This document shows, one piece after another, positions 52,288 through 61,858 of a stretch of DNA of 64,000 nt. Origin of the DNA: Dictyoglomus turgidum DSM 6724 (GTDB taxonomy: Bacteria; Dictyoglomota; Dictyoglomia; Dictyoglomales; Dictyoglomaceae); NCBI RefSeq assembly GCF_000021645.1, contig NC_011661.1, forward strand, positions 652,723 to 716,722. Direction: 5' to 3'. Each line of letters starts with the position of its first letter. Within the stretch, counting starts at the first letter, position 1. The notes under the pieces were generated by a model. That model searched no databases and had not been told where the DNA came from. It saw only the letters and a program-made list of their open reading frames with translations. Position numbers and translations under genes: made by a program.

Positions 52288-52883
52288 CAGATATAATAAG
52301 TGCTTTGCATTGCGAAATGGAGAAGGTGAATGCCATAGGTTTAGTTTTTGTTCCATGGTCTCCCAGATTTATATCCATGGAACAGCTTAAAAAAATGTCC
52401 CCCCATCTTAAGAGAATTAATATAATGAAAATAGGGGTATTTGCAGGAAATTCTGAAGAAGAAATAAAAGAGGTTTTGGAAATTCTTCCTCTTGATGGGA
52501 TTCAATTTCATGGGAATGAGGATCTTTCTTTTTTAGAAAAGTTTAAAGAATATTTCTTGATTAGGGCTCTAAATATAGATGAAGAAGTTGACTTAGAAGA
52601 GAATATAGAAAAATTTTCCAAATTGGCTTATATTTTGCTAGATAAAAGCAAGAAATCAGATATGAGTTTTGAAGAATTTATAAGAAAGGTAAAAAATTAC
52701 GTGGATAAGAAGGTGATTATAGCAGGAGGTATAAATGAGAGTAATGTAGATATGGCTTTAGAGCTTGATCCGTTTGGTTTGGATCTTTCCAGTGGTGTTG
52801 AAATAGAAAAAGGCAAAAAAGATCTTATTAAGATATCAAATTTTATGAGAAAGGTGAGAGATTATGAGAAAAATAGACTTTAA
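52263..52883 (+). CDS. trpF: Phosphoribosylanthranilate isomerase
   Basis: 206 residues. Isomerises PRA to Cd[11 protein letters not shown] at the start contains the catalytic Cys; [27 protein letters not shown] and GLDLSSGVE (catalytic Asp and phosphate site) are conserved. The long overlap with trpC is real because the CGIT motif begins directly after the ATG at 52263. The ribosome site (GAGG) lies inside trpC. Confidence 0.94.
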   Translation: MWIKICGITDIISALHCEMEKVNAIGLVFVPWSPRFISMEQLKKMSPHLKRINIMKIGVFAGNSEEEIKEVLEILPLDGIQFHGNEDLSFLEKFKEYFLIRALNIDEEVDLEENIEKFSKLAYILLDKSKKSDMSFEEFIRKVKNYVDKKVIIAGGINESNVDMALELDPFGLDLSSGVEIEKGKKDLIKISNFMRKVRDYEKNRL

Positions 52884-54069
52884 AAATCTTCCCGATGAGA
52901 GAGGATACTTTGGAGAATTTGGAGGAAGGTTTGTTCCTGAGACTTTAATGGAACCATTACTTCAGTTAGAAGAAGCTTATAATAAATACAAAGATGATGA
53001 AGAATTCAAAAAGGAATTAGGTTATTATCTTAAAACCTATGTGGGAAGACCAACTCCTCTCTATTTTGCAAAAAATCTCTCAGAAAGGCTAAATGCAAAG
53101 ATATACCTAAAGAGAGAAGACTTATGCCATACAGGAGCTCACAAAATAAACAATGCTGTAGGACAAGCACTACTTGCTAAATACATGGGAAAAAGGAGAC
53201 TAATCGCAGAGACGGGTGCAGGACAACATGGTGTTGCTACTGCTACTGTAGCTGCACTTTTTGGTTTTCAGTGCACAGTTTATATGGGAGAGGAAGATTG
53301 TGAAAGACAAAAGATTAATGTCCTAAGGATGAAACTCTTAGGTGCAGAAGTAGTTCCTGTAAAGGTTGGTTCAAGGACTTTAAAAGAAGCAATAAATGAG
53401 GCATTGAGGGATTGGGTAGCACATCCTGAAGATAGTTATTATCTTTTGGGATCAGTAGTTGGTCCTCATCCTTATCCCATTATTGTAAGGGATTTTCAAA
53501 AAATAATAGGCGAAGAAGCCAAGAATCAGATATTAGAGATAGAAGGAAGACTTCCTGATTATTTGATAGCCTCCGTAGGAGGAGGAAGCAATTCTATAGG
53601 ACTTTTTTATCCTTTTCTTGAGGAAGATGTAAAGATAATAGGAGTTGAGGGAGGAGGAAAGGGGTTAGGATCTGGCTTACATTCTGCAAGCATAAATTTT
53701 GGAAAAGTAGGGGTTCTTCACGGGGCTAAGATGTATCTTATACAAGACGAAAATGGGAATGTTTCTCCTACTCATTCCATATCTGCTGGTTTGGATTATC
53801 CTGGGGTGGGTCCTGAACATAGTTTCCTTGCTCAGATTGGAAGAGTAAAATACGATATAGCTACTGATGATGTGGCATTGAAGGGTTTTTTGACTCTTTC
53901 GGAGTTGGAGGGAATTATTCCTGCTCTTGAGAGTGCTCATGCCATAGGATATGTAATAGAGCATAGAAAAGATTTTCCTGAAGAAGAACCTATTATAATA
54001 ATCAACCTTTCGGGAAGAGGAGACAAGGATTTAGGAATAATAATAAATTACATGGGGGAGAAAGAATGA
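52864..54069 (+). CDS. trpB: Tryptophan synthase beta chain
   Basis: 401 residues. Condenses indole and serine. The PLP Lys is in [37 protein letters not shown] and the closing [10 protein letters not shown] are intact. It carries the KRED catalytic Glu motif ([10 protein letters not shown]) of the classic TrpB1 type. Overlaps trpF by 20 bases and trpA by four. Confidence 0.97.
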   Translation: MRKIDFKNLPDERGYFGEFGGRFVPETLMEPLLQLEEAYNKYKDDEEFKKELGYYLKTYVGRPTPLYFAKNLSERLNAKIYLKREDLCHTGAHKINNAVGQALLAKYMGKRRLIAETGAGQHGVATATVAALFGFQCTVYMGEEDCERQKINVLRMKLLGAEVVPVKVGSRTLKEAINEALRDWVAHPEDSYYLLGSVVGPHPYPIIVRDFQKIIGEEAKNQILEIEGRLPDYLIASVGGGSNSIGLFYPFLEEDVKIIGVEGGGKGLGSGLHSASINFGKVGVLHGAKMYLIQDENGNVSPTHSISAGLDYPGVGPEHSFLAQIGRVKYDIATDDVALKGFLTLSELEGIIPALESAHAIGYVIEHRKDFPEEEPIIIINLSGRGDKDLGIIINYMGEKE

Positions 54070-54827
54070 GCAATTTATTAGAAAAATTCAAAAATAAAAG
54101 TAAATCTCTATTTTTTATTCCCTTTTTTGTTTCAGGATTTCCCAGTTTTGATTTTTTGGAGGTTTTTTTATTGAAGAACAAGGATAAGATTGATATACTT
54201 GAGCTTGGGGTTCCTTTTTCGGATCCAGTGGCTGATGGTCCCGTTTTACAGGAGATAAATTACAGGGCGATGGTAAGGGGAGTAAATTTAAATAGTACTC
54301 TTGATTGGCTTGTGAGGTCGGGAGTTTCGAGAAATATTGATGTTATTCTTCTACTTTATTTTAATTTAATTCAGAATAAGCTTGAAGAGAATCTGAAAAG
54401 ATTCAAGGATACGGAGATTAAAGGATTAGTTATACCTGATCTTCCTATGGAAGAGGCAGAAACTTTAATTCCTCTATTTAATAAATATAACCTTGATCTT
54501 ATTCTTTTTATTTCTCCTACCACAAGGGATGAAAGGATGAAAAAGATTTTAAAAATGGCTCCAAGTTTTCTTTATTGTATCTCTGTCAAAGGAGTGACAG
54601 GAGAAAGAGACAAACTTCCTGAAGAGGGAGTGTCTTTTATAAGTAGGATTAAAAAAGAAACTGATAAACCTCTTGTTTGGGGTTTTGGTTTAAGTAATAG
54701 TTCTCAAATAGCTGCTTTAAAAGGCTTAGTTGATGGAGTAATTGTGGGAAGTGCTATAGGGAAGAGACTTTTAAATAATGAGGATATTCAGGAATATTTT
54801 GATGAGCTTTATAGAGCTACATTATGA
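54066..54827 (+). CDS. trpA: Tryptophan synthase alpha chain
   Basis: 253 residues. Cleaves indole-3-glycerol phosphate and channels indole to Trp[18 protein letters not shown] holds the catalytic Glu and Asp; [18 protein letters not shown] and [11 protein letters not shown] are conserved. ATGA overlap with trpB. Last biosynthetic gene of the operon. Confidence 0.96.
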   Translation: MSNLLEKFKNKSKSLFFIPFFVSGFPSFDFLEVFLLKNKDKIDILELGVPFSDPVADGPVLQEINYRAMVRGVNLNSTLDWLVRSGVSRNIDVILLLYFNLIQNKLEENLKRFKDTEIKGLVIPDLPMEEAETLIPLFNKYNLDLILFISPTTRDERMKKILKMAPSFLYCISVKGVTGERDKLPEEGVSFISRIKKETDKPLVWGFGLSNSSQIAALKGLVDGVIVGSAIGKRLLNNEDIQEYFDELYRATL

Positions 54828-54848
54828 ATTTTTAGGAGGACTAAAAAT

Positions 54849-56075
54849 ATGAAGGCAGTGTGGTTTGAGGAAAGTATACCGAGATATTTAATAAGTAAAG
54901 CTTTAGGAAAAGTGCATCATTCTTTTTATTACAATATTTTTTCCTGTATAAGATATGGAGAATATCCTGAGCCAAAACTTCCCAGCGGTAAATGGGTAAA
55001 GATAAAAACTTTGATGGGAGGAATTTGTGGCAGTGACATAGGTCTTATTAGATTACATGATAGTCCTTCTACCTCTCCTTTTGCTTCTTTTCCTTTTGTT
55101 ATAGGACATGAAAATTTAGGAATTATAGTAGAAAAAGGAGATGAAGTTGAGGGATTTGAGGTAGGAGATAGGGTTATAGCAGATCCTACTTTGTCTTGTA
55201 ATGCCAGAGAAATATATCCTCCATGTGAGAAATGTCAAAATTTTGAATTTTCCCAATGTATGAATTTTAATGAAGGTATAGTTTCTCCTGGTCTTATGAT
55301 TGGATCTTGTAGGGATACAGGCGGAAGTTGGGGAGAATACTATGTAGCTAATCAATTTCAGCTCTTTAAGGTGCCTGATAAAGTTTCTAATGAGAATGCT
55401 ATTCTTGTGGATGCTTTTTGTTCAGCTTTACATCCTGTAATGAGAAACTTCCCAAAGGATAGCGATACAGTGATTGTGGTTGGATCTGGAAGTATAGGCA
55501 TAAATGTAGTTAGTGCTTTAAGGGCGTTGGGGAGTAAGACAAGAATTATTGTTCTTGCAAGATATAAGTTTCAAGGAGAGTTTGCAAAACATTATGGGGC
55601 AGATGAAGTGGTATATACAAAAGGTTTGAATAAATGGGAACTTTATAAAAAAGTGGCTGAATTAACCTCTGCTAAGCTTTTAAAACCTCTTCTTGGAAAG
55701 CCTGTAATGGTGGGTGGAGCAGATGTAGTCTTTGAGTGTGTGGGAAGCGATGACTCTATAGATGATGCTTTGAGGTTTACAAAGCAGGGAGGAACAACTG
55801 TTCTTGTGGGGCTTGCAGGGGTTACCAAGAGGGTAGATTGGACTTTTGTTTGGTTTAAAGAATTAAGAGTAGCAGGTACCAATAGTAGTAGTGGAGAAAT
55901 TTTTAGGGGTGAGAGGAAAAGAGGATATGGCATAGCTTTACAGTTAATGGAAGAAGGTCTTGATCTTTCCCCGCTCTTGACCCATACTTTCAAGCTTGAG
56001 GAATATAAAAAGGCAATAGAGATGAACTTTTTCCGAGGAAAATATGGTTTGATAAAATCGGCTTTTGTGTTTTAA
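54849..56075 (+). CDS. Large zinc-binding dehydrogenase (MDR family), downstream of trpA
   Basis: 408 residues, longer than typical MDR enzymes because of an N-terminal stretch (YLISKALGKVHHSFYYNIFSCI, about 11-32) before the barrel. Catalytic zinc ligands are in GGICGSDIG and IGHENLG; a structural-type Cys set is in CNAREIYPPCEKCQNFEFSQC. The cofactor site is VGSGSIG. It lies 21 bases after trpA with AGGAGG before the ATG, so it may be transcribed with the trp operon, but no link to tryptophan is apparent. Substrate unknown. Confidence 0.85.
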   Translation: MKAVWFEESIPRYLISKALGKVHHSFYYNIFSCIRYGEYPEPKLPSGKWVKIKTLMGGICGSDIGLIRLHDSPSTSPFASFPFVIGHENLGIIVEKGDEVEGFEVGDRVIADPTLSCNAREIYPPCEKCQNFEFSQCMNFNEGIVSPGLMIGSCRDTGGSWGEYYVANQFQLFKVPDKVSNENAILVDAFCSALHPVMRNFPKDSDTVIVVGSGSIGINVVSALRALGSKTRIIVLARYKFQGEFAKHYGADEVVYTKGLNKWELYKKVAELTSAKLLKPLLGKPVMVGGADVVFECVGSDDSIDDALRFTKQGGTTVLVGLAGVTKRVDWTFVWFKELRVAGTNSSSGEIFRGERKRGYGIALQLMEEGLDLSPLLTHTFKLEEYKKAIEMNFFRGKYGLIKSAFVF

Positions 56076-56725
56076 GTTATTTGTAATATACTTTCTACTT
56101 CCTCATAAATTTTGTCAGAAAGCAGAATCCCGTCTTTCAAAAGGGATTCTGCTTCTTTTTGTATATTTTTCACAAAATCTTTATCTCTTATACTTGCTAA
56201 GTTAATCTTTACGTTAAGCCAAGCTCCTTGAAGAGCAGCTTTAAGACATACTGCTCCAACTCCTATATCACTTACTGCATTGGGATTAGAGTTTCCAAGG
56301 GATTTTTCAAGGAGTCTTAGTGCATTTATACTTTTTCTTATGATCTCAAGGGGAACAAGGGCTGCTTCTTTTAGTGCAGTTTCTAATGCTTCTTTTCTTT
56401 TATTTTTTTCTTCTTCTGTACCTTTAGGCATTTTTAGAGCTTTTGCTACCTTGGAAAAGGCTTCGGCATCTTTTTCTATTAATTCTAAAAGTTCTTTTTG
56501 AATTTTCTTGTTTTCTTCTATTATTTCATTCATTAATTCCTCTTTATCTTTAAACTTTTCCTTCCCCACGGTGAGATTTGCCACCATTGAAGAAAGAGCA
56601 ACCCCAATAGCGCCTACCAAAGAAGATGCAGCTCCCCCTCCTGGGGCGGGTTCTTGAGAGGCTAAGAGTTCAATAAATTCTGTTATGGCTCGATTAATGA
56701 GTTTTATTTTACTATATGATTCCAA
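56072..56725 (-). CDS. Cyclodeaminase/cyclohydrolase family protein (FchA-like)
   Basis: 217 residues from TTG 56725 (or 224 from TTG 56746). An all-helical protein of the formiminotransferase-cyclodeaminase family. The hallmark [19 protein letters not shown] lies near the N-terminus, with [12 protein letters not shown] later. Members act as 5,10-methenyl-THF cyclohydrolase (FchA) or formimino-THF cyclodeaminase. TTG 56725 is preferred because AGGGAAG precedes it; both starts lie inside the end of the upstream oxoamine synthase gene, so translation is coupled. It overlaps the convergent dehydrogenase by four bases. Confidence 0.88.
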   Translation of the reverse strand: MESYSKIKLINRAITEFIELLASQEPAPGGGAASSLVGAIGVALSSMVANLTVGKEKFKDKEELMNEIIEENKKIQKELLELIEKDAEAFSKVAKALKMPKGTEEEKNKRKEALETALKEAALVPLEIIRKSINALRLLEKSLGNSNPNAVSDIGVGAVCLKAALQGAWLNVKINLASIRDKDFVKNIQKEAESLLKDGILLSDKIYEEVESILQIT

Positions 56726-57902
56726 CTTTCTTCCCTGCCTTTTCAAAAATTTCTAAGGCTCTGTCTATTTGTTCTTCAGTGTGAGTCGCCATATAGCTGG
56801 TTCTAAGTAGGGATTGATTAGGAGGAACACCAGGAGGAAGTACAGGATTGCAATAGACTCCAAGATCAAAAAGTTCCTTCCACATGTAGATTGTCTTCCA
56901 ACGGTCCCTAATGTATATAGGAATAATTGGAGTACAACTGTTTCCAATATCAAAACCAAGGGATTTTAAGCCCTCTCTCATCCTATTTGCTATCTTCCAG
57001 AGATGGTCAATTCTTTCAGGTTCTTCTTGCATGACTTCTAAAGCTGCGAGGGCTGCTGCAGTATTTGCTGGTGACATACTTGCAGAAAATATAAAGGATC
57101 TTGCAGTATGTTGTATGTAGAATATTACATCTTCATCTCCCGCTATGAATCCACCAAGGCTTGCAAAAGATTTACTAAAAGTTCCCATAATTATGTCTAC
57201 TTTGTCCTCAAGTCCAAAGTGATTTGCAGTTCCTCTTCCGTGATCTCCCAGCACTCCAATGGAATGAGCATCATCTACCATTAGTCTTGCCCCATATTTT
57301 TCACATAACTTTACAATTTCAGGAAGGGGTGCTATATCTCCAGCCATAGAAAATACCCCATCTACAATGACTAATTTTCCTGCATTATCAGAGCAGGAAG
57401 CAAGAACTTTTTCCAAATCTTCCATGTCATTATGTTTAAATCTTTTCATCTCTCCCTGAGAAAGTCGGCATCCATCAATTATGGATGCATGATCTTCTTT
57501 ATCAGTTATAGCGATATCCCCTTTGCCAATTAAGGCAGAAATAGTGCCAAGATTTGTCTGATACCCTGTTGAAAAAACAAGAGCTGCTTCTTTGTGTAAA
57601 AACTCCGCAAGTTTTTCTTCTAATTTTTTATGAAGCTTTAATGTACCGTTCATAAATCGGGAACCGGTACAACTAGTACCATATTCTTTTATTGCCTTTA
57701 TTGCTGCCTCTTTCACTTTGGGGTGGGTGGTTAAGCCAAGGTAGTTGTTAGAACCAAGCATTATCAATCTTCTACCATTTATAACCACTTCTGTTCCTTC
57801 AGTCTCTTCAAGCGGTAAGAAAAAGGGATAAATCCCTTGGTCAATGGCTATCCTTGCTTCTTGTAAATATTCTACTTTCTTTATCTTATCAAATAAATCC
57901 AT
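56712..57902 (-). CDS. Alpha-oxoamine synthase (KBL / BioF / serine-palmitoyltransferase-like)
   Basis: 396 residues of the PLP-dependent alpha-oxoamine synthase family, which condenses an amino acid with an acyl-CoA. The internal aldimine Lys is Lys244 in [27 protein letters not shown] and [13 protein letters not shown] are hallmark blocks. The opening [14 protein letters not shown] and the GSNNYLGL segment resemble bacterial serine palmitoyltransferase-like members as much as 2-amino-3-ketobutyrate CoA ligase. Candidates are glycine C-acetyltransferase (threonine breakdown), 8-amino-7-oxononanoate synthase or a sphingolipid-type enzyme. Pairing with a folate C1 gene favours glycine metabolism, by inference. 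ATG 57902 has GAAGGTGAAGGAG upstream. Confidence 0.85.
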   Translation of the reverse strand: MDLFDKIKKVEYLQEARIAIDQGIYPFFLPLEETEGTEVVINGRRLIMLGSNNYLGLTTHPKVKEAAIKAIKEYGTSCTGSRFMNGTLKLHKKLEEKLAEFLHKEAALVFSTGYQTNLGTISALIGKGDIAITDKEDHASIIDGCRLSQGEMKRFKHNDMEDLEKVLASCSDNAGKLVIVDGVFSMAGDIAPLPEIVKLCEKYGARLMVDDAHSIGVLGDHGRGTANHFGLEDKVDIIMGTFSKSFASLGGFIAGDEDVIFYIQHTARSFIFSASMSPANTAAALAALEVMQEEPERIDHLWKIANRMREGLKSLGFDIGNSCTPIIPIYIRDRWKTIYMWKELFDLGVYCNPVLPPGVPPNQSLLRTSYMATHTEEQIDRALEIFEKAGKKVGII

Positions 57903-58017
57903 ACTCCTTCACCTTCTTTAAAATTATAAATTTTTATCTATGAATATAGCACTTTTATATGGGATTTTTCAATAACCTTGGTTTGTTGAGATTTTTAATT
58001 TCTTAATATTTCTTTAA

Positions 58018-58046
58018 TTGACTTTTTGGAATAGTATTGATTTAAT
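58018..58046 (+). promoter_or_regulatory. Promoter of ldh
   Basis: TTGACT (58018-58023), 17 bases, TTTAAT (58041-58046), about 39 bases before the ATG at 58085. Confidence 0.7.
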
Positions 58047-58084
58047 TATATTTAGAATTCATACTAAAAGGGTAGGTGATTTAA

Positions 58085-59041
58085 ATGAAAAAAGTATTAA
58101 TCGTAGGTGCAGGTGCTGTTGGAACATCCTTCGCTTATAGCCTTATTCATAAAGGTCTAATAGAAGAAATTGTACTTTATGATATAGATGAAAAAAGAGC
58201 GATAGGGGAGGCTTTAGATTTAGCTCATGGAATATACTTTACAAAGCCTGTAGAAATAAGAGCAGGAGATTTGAAGGAAGCTAAGGATTCAGACATGGTA
58301 GTTATCACCGCTGGAGCTAAACAAAAACCAGGAGAAACAAGGTTGCAGCTTTTAGATAGGAATATCAATATTTACAGGAGTCTTATTCCAGAAATAGTTC
58401 AGAGTGGTTTTAATGGAATATTCTTGATCGTGACCAATCCTGTAGACGTTTTAACTTACTTTACTTATAAGTTCTCTGGTTTCTCCAGGAATAAAGTGAT
58501 AGGTTCGGGAACTGTTCTTGATAGCTCAAGGTTTGCTTATCTTCTTTCAAGACATTGTGATGTAGATCCCAGATCTGTAAATGCTTATGTAATAGGAGAA
58601 CATGGAGATACTGCGGTTTTAGCCTGGAGTTTGACTCATATTGGTGGCATTTCTCTTTCGGAATTCTGTCCTGTTTGTGGTAAGAGATGTTTTGAGGATA
58701 ATGTGAAAGAGGCGATAATAAAGGAGGTAAGGAATTCTGCTTATAAAATAATTGAATATAAAGGTGCAACTTACTATGCTATAGGACTTGCCCTTGTAAA
58801 TATAGTAGAGGCAATAGCCCGAGATGAAAATAGGATTCTTCCTGTCTCCATAGTTCATCCGGAGATTTTTGGGTTTAAAGATATACCTTTAAGTTTACCC
58901 TCTATAGTCGGAAGAAATGGGGTGAAAAAGGTTTTACAAGTGAAATTATCAGAAGAGGAAGAAAGAGAGCTTTATAAGTCAGCGAAATTGATAAAGGAAG
59001 TAATAGATTCTTTTAGTTCTCTCTCCCTCTCCTCACTATAA
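58085..59041 (+). CDS. ldh: L-lactate dehydrogenase
   Basis: 318 residues. Reduces pyruvate to L-lactate with NADH, recycling cofactor in fermentation. NAD site VGAGAVGTS near the start with Asp in LYDID; Gln80 in AKQKPGETR is the LDH-specific residue (malate dehydrogenases have Arg there); DSSRF gives the substrate-binding Arg149 and GEHGDTAV the catalytic His173. ATG 58085 follows GGTAGGTGAT. Own promoter and a strong terminator make it a single-gene unit. The tail SFSSLSLSSL is unusual but short. Confidence 0.95.
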   Translation: MKKVLIVGAGAVGTSFAYSLIHKGLIEEIVLYDIDEKRAIGEALDLAHGIYFTKPVEIRAGDLKEAKDSDMVVITAGAKQKPGETRLQLLDRNINIYRSLIPEIVQSGFNGIFLIVTNPVDVLTYFTYKFSGFSRNKVIGSGTVLDSSRFAYLLSRHCDVDPRSVNAYVIGEHGDTAVLAWSLTHIGGISLSEFCPVCGKRCFEDNVKEAIIKEVRNSAYKIIEYKGATYYAIGLALVNIVEAIARDENRILPVSIVHPEIFGFKDIPLSLPSIVGRNGVKKVLQVKLSEEEERELYKSAKLIKEVIDSFSSLSLSSL

Positions 59042-59065
59042 CCTCAGCCTCTCCTTCTAACCCAG

Positions 59066-59099
59066 AGCCCCGGGTCCCCCTTCCCGGGGCTTTAAGTTT
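59066..59099 (+). terminator. Terminator of ldh
   Basis: AGCCCCGGG (59066-59074), 8-base loop, CCCGGGGCT (59083-59091), then TTAAGTTTT. A GC-rich 9-bp perfect stem 25 bases after the stop. Confidence 0.88.
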
Positions 59100-59165
59100 T
59101 ATATTTTAATTTAAAATTTTTGATATACTTTAATAAATTTCTCTTTAAAAAGGGGAGATGAGAGC

Positions 59166-60077
59166 ATGGAAAAAGAGGAAAGAAGTTATCAGCAGACTCA
59201 GTATGAGGTAGTAGAAGATGCAATTTTATCTTTGAAAGACATAGGTGATAGGGCTGTAGAAATAAGAGGTATTCCTACTGGAATAGAAGGACTTGATAAT
59301 CTTTTTTTTACAACAAAAATTGAAAAAGGAAAAACAAGAGTTGTACCTTTAGGAGGAATTCCTCAGTATAGCGTATTCAACCTGACGGGAATTTCTGATA
59401 CAGGTAAGAGTCTTATGGGAGAGCAATTTGCAATAAAACAAGCTTCTTTAGGAAATGCGGTGGCCTTTATTACAGTAGAGTCTCCAGCTCATTTTGTGGC
59501 TACATCTATGAAGTCAAGAGCTGCTGCAATGGGTGTAGAAGAAAGTGTAATTGATGAGAATATTGTGTTTATTGATGCAGCTTCTTACTCCAAACTTAGG
59601 GAAGATGTGCCCACTCTTCTTGCAACCCTTGCCCATGCCATAAAAAAGTATAAGATAAAATATACGGTAATAGATTCTATAACTGGACTTTATGAGGCTA
59701 AGGAAATGATGGCAAGGATTATTGTACGGCAACTTTTTAATTTTATGAAGAAATGGTATCAAACAGCTATATTTATTTCTCAAAAAAGATCTAGCCAAGA
59801 AGAATTTTCAGCCGAAGCAGCGGGAGGTTTTGCCATATCTCACATAGTGGATGGAACTATGGTCCTTTCAAAGGTTTTAATTAGTAGTCAGTATATGGAG
59901 AGGATGTATAAAAGACCTATGGGAGAGTTGGTCAGACTTTTTAGAATAGATGGTTGTAGGATGTGTGGACATAGTACTGATACCTATCTTCTTGAGATTG
60001 ACAGGAATGGTTTAGTGAGAATTGGTCAATCTTTGAAGGAACTTTCTAAGGGGGTGAAGGCTGATGCCAATACTTAG
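59166..60077 (+). CDS. KaiC-like RecA-superfamily ATPase
   Basis: 303 residues, single KaiC/RAD55-type domain. Walker A GISDTGKS at about 75-82, the strand AFITVESPAHF, and Walker B YTVIDSITGLYEA. Single-domain KaiC-like ATPases are common in archaea and thermophilic bacteria; roles in signalling or regulation have been proposed but no clock role is implied. A DGCRMCGH Cys pair near the C-terminus is unexplained. ATG 59166 has GGGGAGATGAG upstream. It overlaps the next HTH gene by 14 bases, implying they work together. Confidence 0.85.
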   Translation: MEKEERSYQQTQYEVVEDAILSLKDIGDRAVEIRGIPTGIEGLDNLFFTTKIEKGKTRVVPLGGIPQYSVFNLTGISDTGKSLMGEQFAIKQASLGNAVAFITVESPAHFVATSMKSRAAAMGVEESVIDENIVFIDAASYSKLREDVPTLLATLAHAIKKYKIKYTVIDSITGLYEAKEMMARIIVRQLFNFMKKWYQTAIFISQKRSSQEEFSAEAAGGFAISHIVDGTMVLSKVLISSQYMERMYKRPMGELVRLFRIDGCRMCGHSTDTYLLEIDRNGLVRIGQSLKELSKGVKADANT

Positions 60078-60447
60078 TGGTGATGAGATCCCTATAAAAG
60101 AAGATGAGCTCGATAGTCTTGCTATGAAGACCTTTTTAAAGACTCTTGATATTCTGGGTGGACCAAGGAAATTAATTCTCTATAGAAACCTTACTTGGGT
60201 TCCAAGCCTTATTGAGGCTTGTTATGCAGTAATATTGAGGGATAGGTATATGAAGACAGAAGCAGAGATAGCCGAGTTTCTTGGACTGACAAAGCAAACA
60301 GTAAGGAATATTCTTAAAGCAGATCCTGATATAGTTCTTGATGTCCTTGAAGATGAGTTAAAGAAGAAAGAGATAAAAACTCATGTGGCAGGGGGGCTTG
60401 CTAAATTAGCCTATAGAAAAGTAAAAGAGGAGCTTGGTATAGAATAA
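60064..60447 (+). CDS. HTH regulator-like protein paired with the KaiC-like ATPase
   Basis: 127 residues, soluble. A helix-turn-helix (TEAEIAEFLGLTKQTVRNIL, about 78-97) sits in the middle; the N-terminal half (SLAMKTFLKTLDILGGPRKLIL) is of unknown fold. It resembles small archaeal-type predicted regulators sometimes found next to KaiC-like genes. The start ATG at 60064 has AGGGGGTGAAGG just upstream, inside the KaiC-like gene. Function unknown; a regulator gated by the ATPase is a reasonable guess only. Confidence 0.75.
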   Translation: MPILSGDEIPIKEDELDSLAMKTFLKTLDILGGPRKLILYRNLTWVPSLIEACYAVILRDRYMKTEAEIAEFLGLTKQTVRNILKADPDIVLDVLEDELKKKEIKTHVAGGLAKLAYRKVKEELGIE

Positions 60448-60453
60448 AGGTAT

Positions 60454-61800
60454 ATGGTTAAAGTCGGAGAAGAATATCAAGTAAAGATTGAGAAAATAAA
60501 TTCTCAAGGACAGGGGATTGCTTATATAAATAGTTTTGTAGTGTTTGTAGATTATGCTCTTCCTGGAGAGGTTGTTAAAATCAAAATTCATACAGCAAAA
60601 AGGGATTATGCTGTTGGAAAAATTGTGGAGTTTATAACAAAGGATCCTCAAAGATGTGAACCTGCTTGTAATGTATTTTATCAATGTGGAGGATGTCATT
60701 TAATGCATGTTAATTATGGTTATCAATTAGAATTAAAAAGAATGATTGTAGAAGATGCTTTTAAAAGAATTGGAAAGATTGAAAAGGAGATAAGTCCTGT
60801 AATAGGTATGGAAAACCCTTACAGATATAGAAACAAGGCAAAAATTCCTGTAGGAAAAAGAAGAGGAAAGGTAGTTTTAGGATTTTATAAGCCCAATACT
60901 CATCACATCGTAGATATAAGTGGTTGTATAGTGCAACATGAAGATGCGGATAAAGTTATAGAAACCACAAAAGAAGCTATAAAAAAATTTCATATAGAAG
61001 TTTATAATGAGCTTCAACACACAGGACTTTTGAGGTTTGTAGTGGTAAGAAGATCTTTTGCCTTTGATGATCTTATGGTGGTTCTTGTTTCCAAAGGGAT
61101 GATTGATAATGCCAAAAAGATTGCAAGATTTTATAGATATAGACTTAAGAATTTAAAGTCTTTTTATATAAATATCAATCCTAAAAGGACAAATGAGATC
61201 TTTGGGGAAGAGAGTAGACTTATATGGGGAGAGGAGGTAATAAGAGATAAAATTGGAGAATTTATATTTGAGATATCTCCTGTTTCCTTTTTTCAGATAA
61301 ATTCTATTCAAACGGAAAAACTTTATAACAAGGCTTTAGAGTATTTATCCCCTAATAGTAAATTGGTTTTTGACGCTTATTGTGGAATTGGAACTATTTC
61401 TCTTTTTCTCTCTAAAAAAGCTGAAAAAGTGTATGGGATAGAAGTAGAAAGATCAGCTATTGAAGATGCTTGGAAGAATGCGAGAATAAATAAGGTTAAA
61501 AATGTGGAGTTTATTTGGGGAAGATCTGAAGAGGTAATACCTAGATTAATCGAGGATGGGAAGATTCCTGATGCTATAGTGTTGGATCCACCAAGAAAGG
61601 GATGTGATCAAAATCTTCTTGAGGCTATAATCCGTGCTAAGGTTAAGCAGATTATATACATCTCTTGTTATCCTTCAACCTTAGCAAGGGATGTGAATAT
61701 TCTTGTGGATGCTGGTTATAATTTGGTGAATATTCAGCCTGTAGATATGTTTCCTCAAACTTTCCATGTGGAGAATATTGCCTTACTTGAAAAGGGATAA
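60454..61800 (+). CDS. TrmA/RlmD-family RNA m5U methyltransferase
   Basis: 448 residues. N-terminal TRAM RNA-binding domain (about 1-60); a Cys cluster CEPACNVFYQCGGC (about 69-82) fits the RlmD-type [4Fe-4S] site; SAM-binding FDAYCGIGTISLFL (about 308-321); VLDPPRKGCD; catalytic Cys in YISCYPSTLARD. It methylates C5 of a uridine in rRNA or tRNA; which one is not clear from sequence alone. ATG 60454 lies six bases after the preceding stop, with a weak AAAGG site. Confidence 0.9.
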   Translation: MVKVGEEYQVKIEKINSQGQGIAYINSFVVFVDYALPGEVVKIKIHTAKRDYAVGKIVEFITKDPQRCEPACNVFYQCGGCHLMHVNYGYQLELKRMIVEDAFKRIGKIEKEISPVIGMENPYRYRNKAKIPVGKRRGKVVLGFYKPNTHHIVDISGCIVQHEDADKVIETTKEAIKKFHIEVYNELQHTGLLRFVVVRRSFAFDDLMVVLVSKGMIDNAKKIARFYRYRLKNLKSFYININPKRTNEIFGEESRLIWGEEVIRDKIGEFIFEISPVSFFQINSIQTEKLYNKALEYLSPNSKLVFDAYCGIGTISLFLSKKAEKVYGIEVERSAIEDAWKNARINKVKNVEFIWGRSEEVIPRLIEDGKIPDAIVLDPPRKGCDQNLLEAIIRAKVKQIIYISCYPSTLARDVNILVDAGYNLVNIQPVDMFPQTFHVENIALLEKG

Positions 61801-61858
61801 AAAATTAGTTAGGAAAGTGATAAAATAAAAAACAAAAAGTTGTTTATGAGGATCTTTC

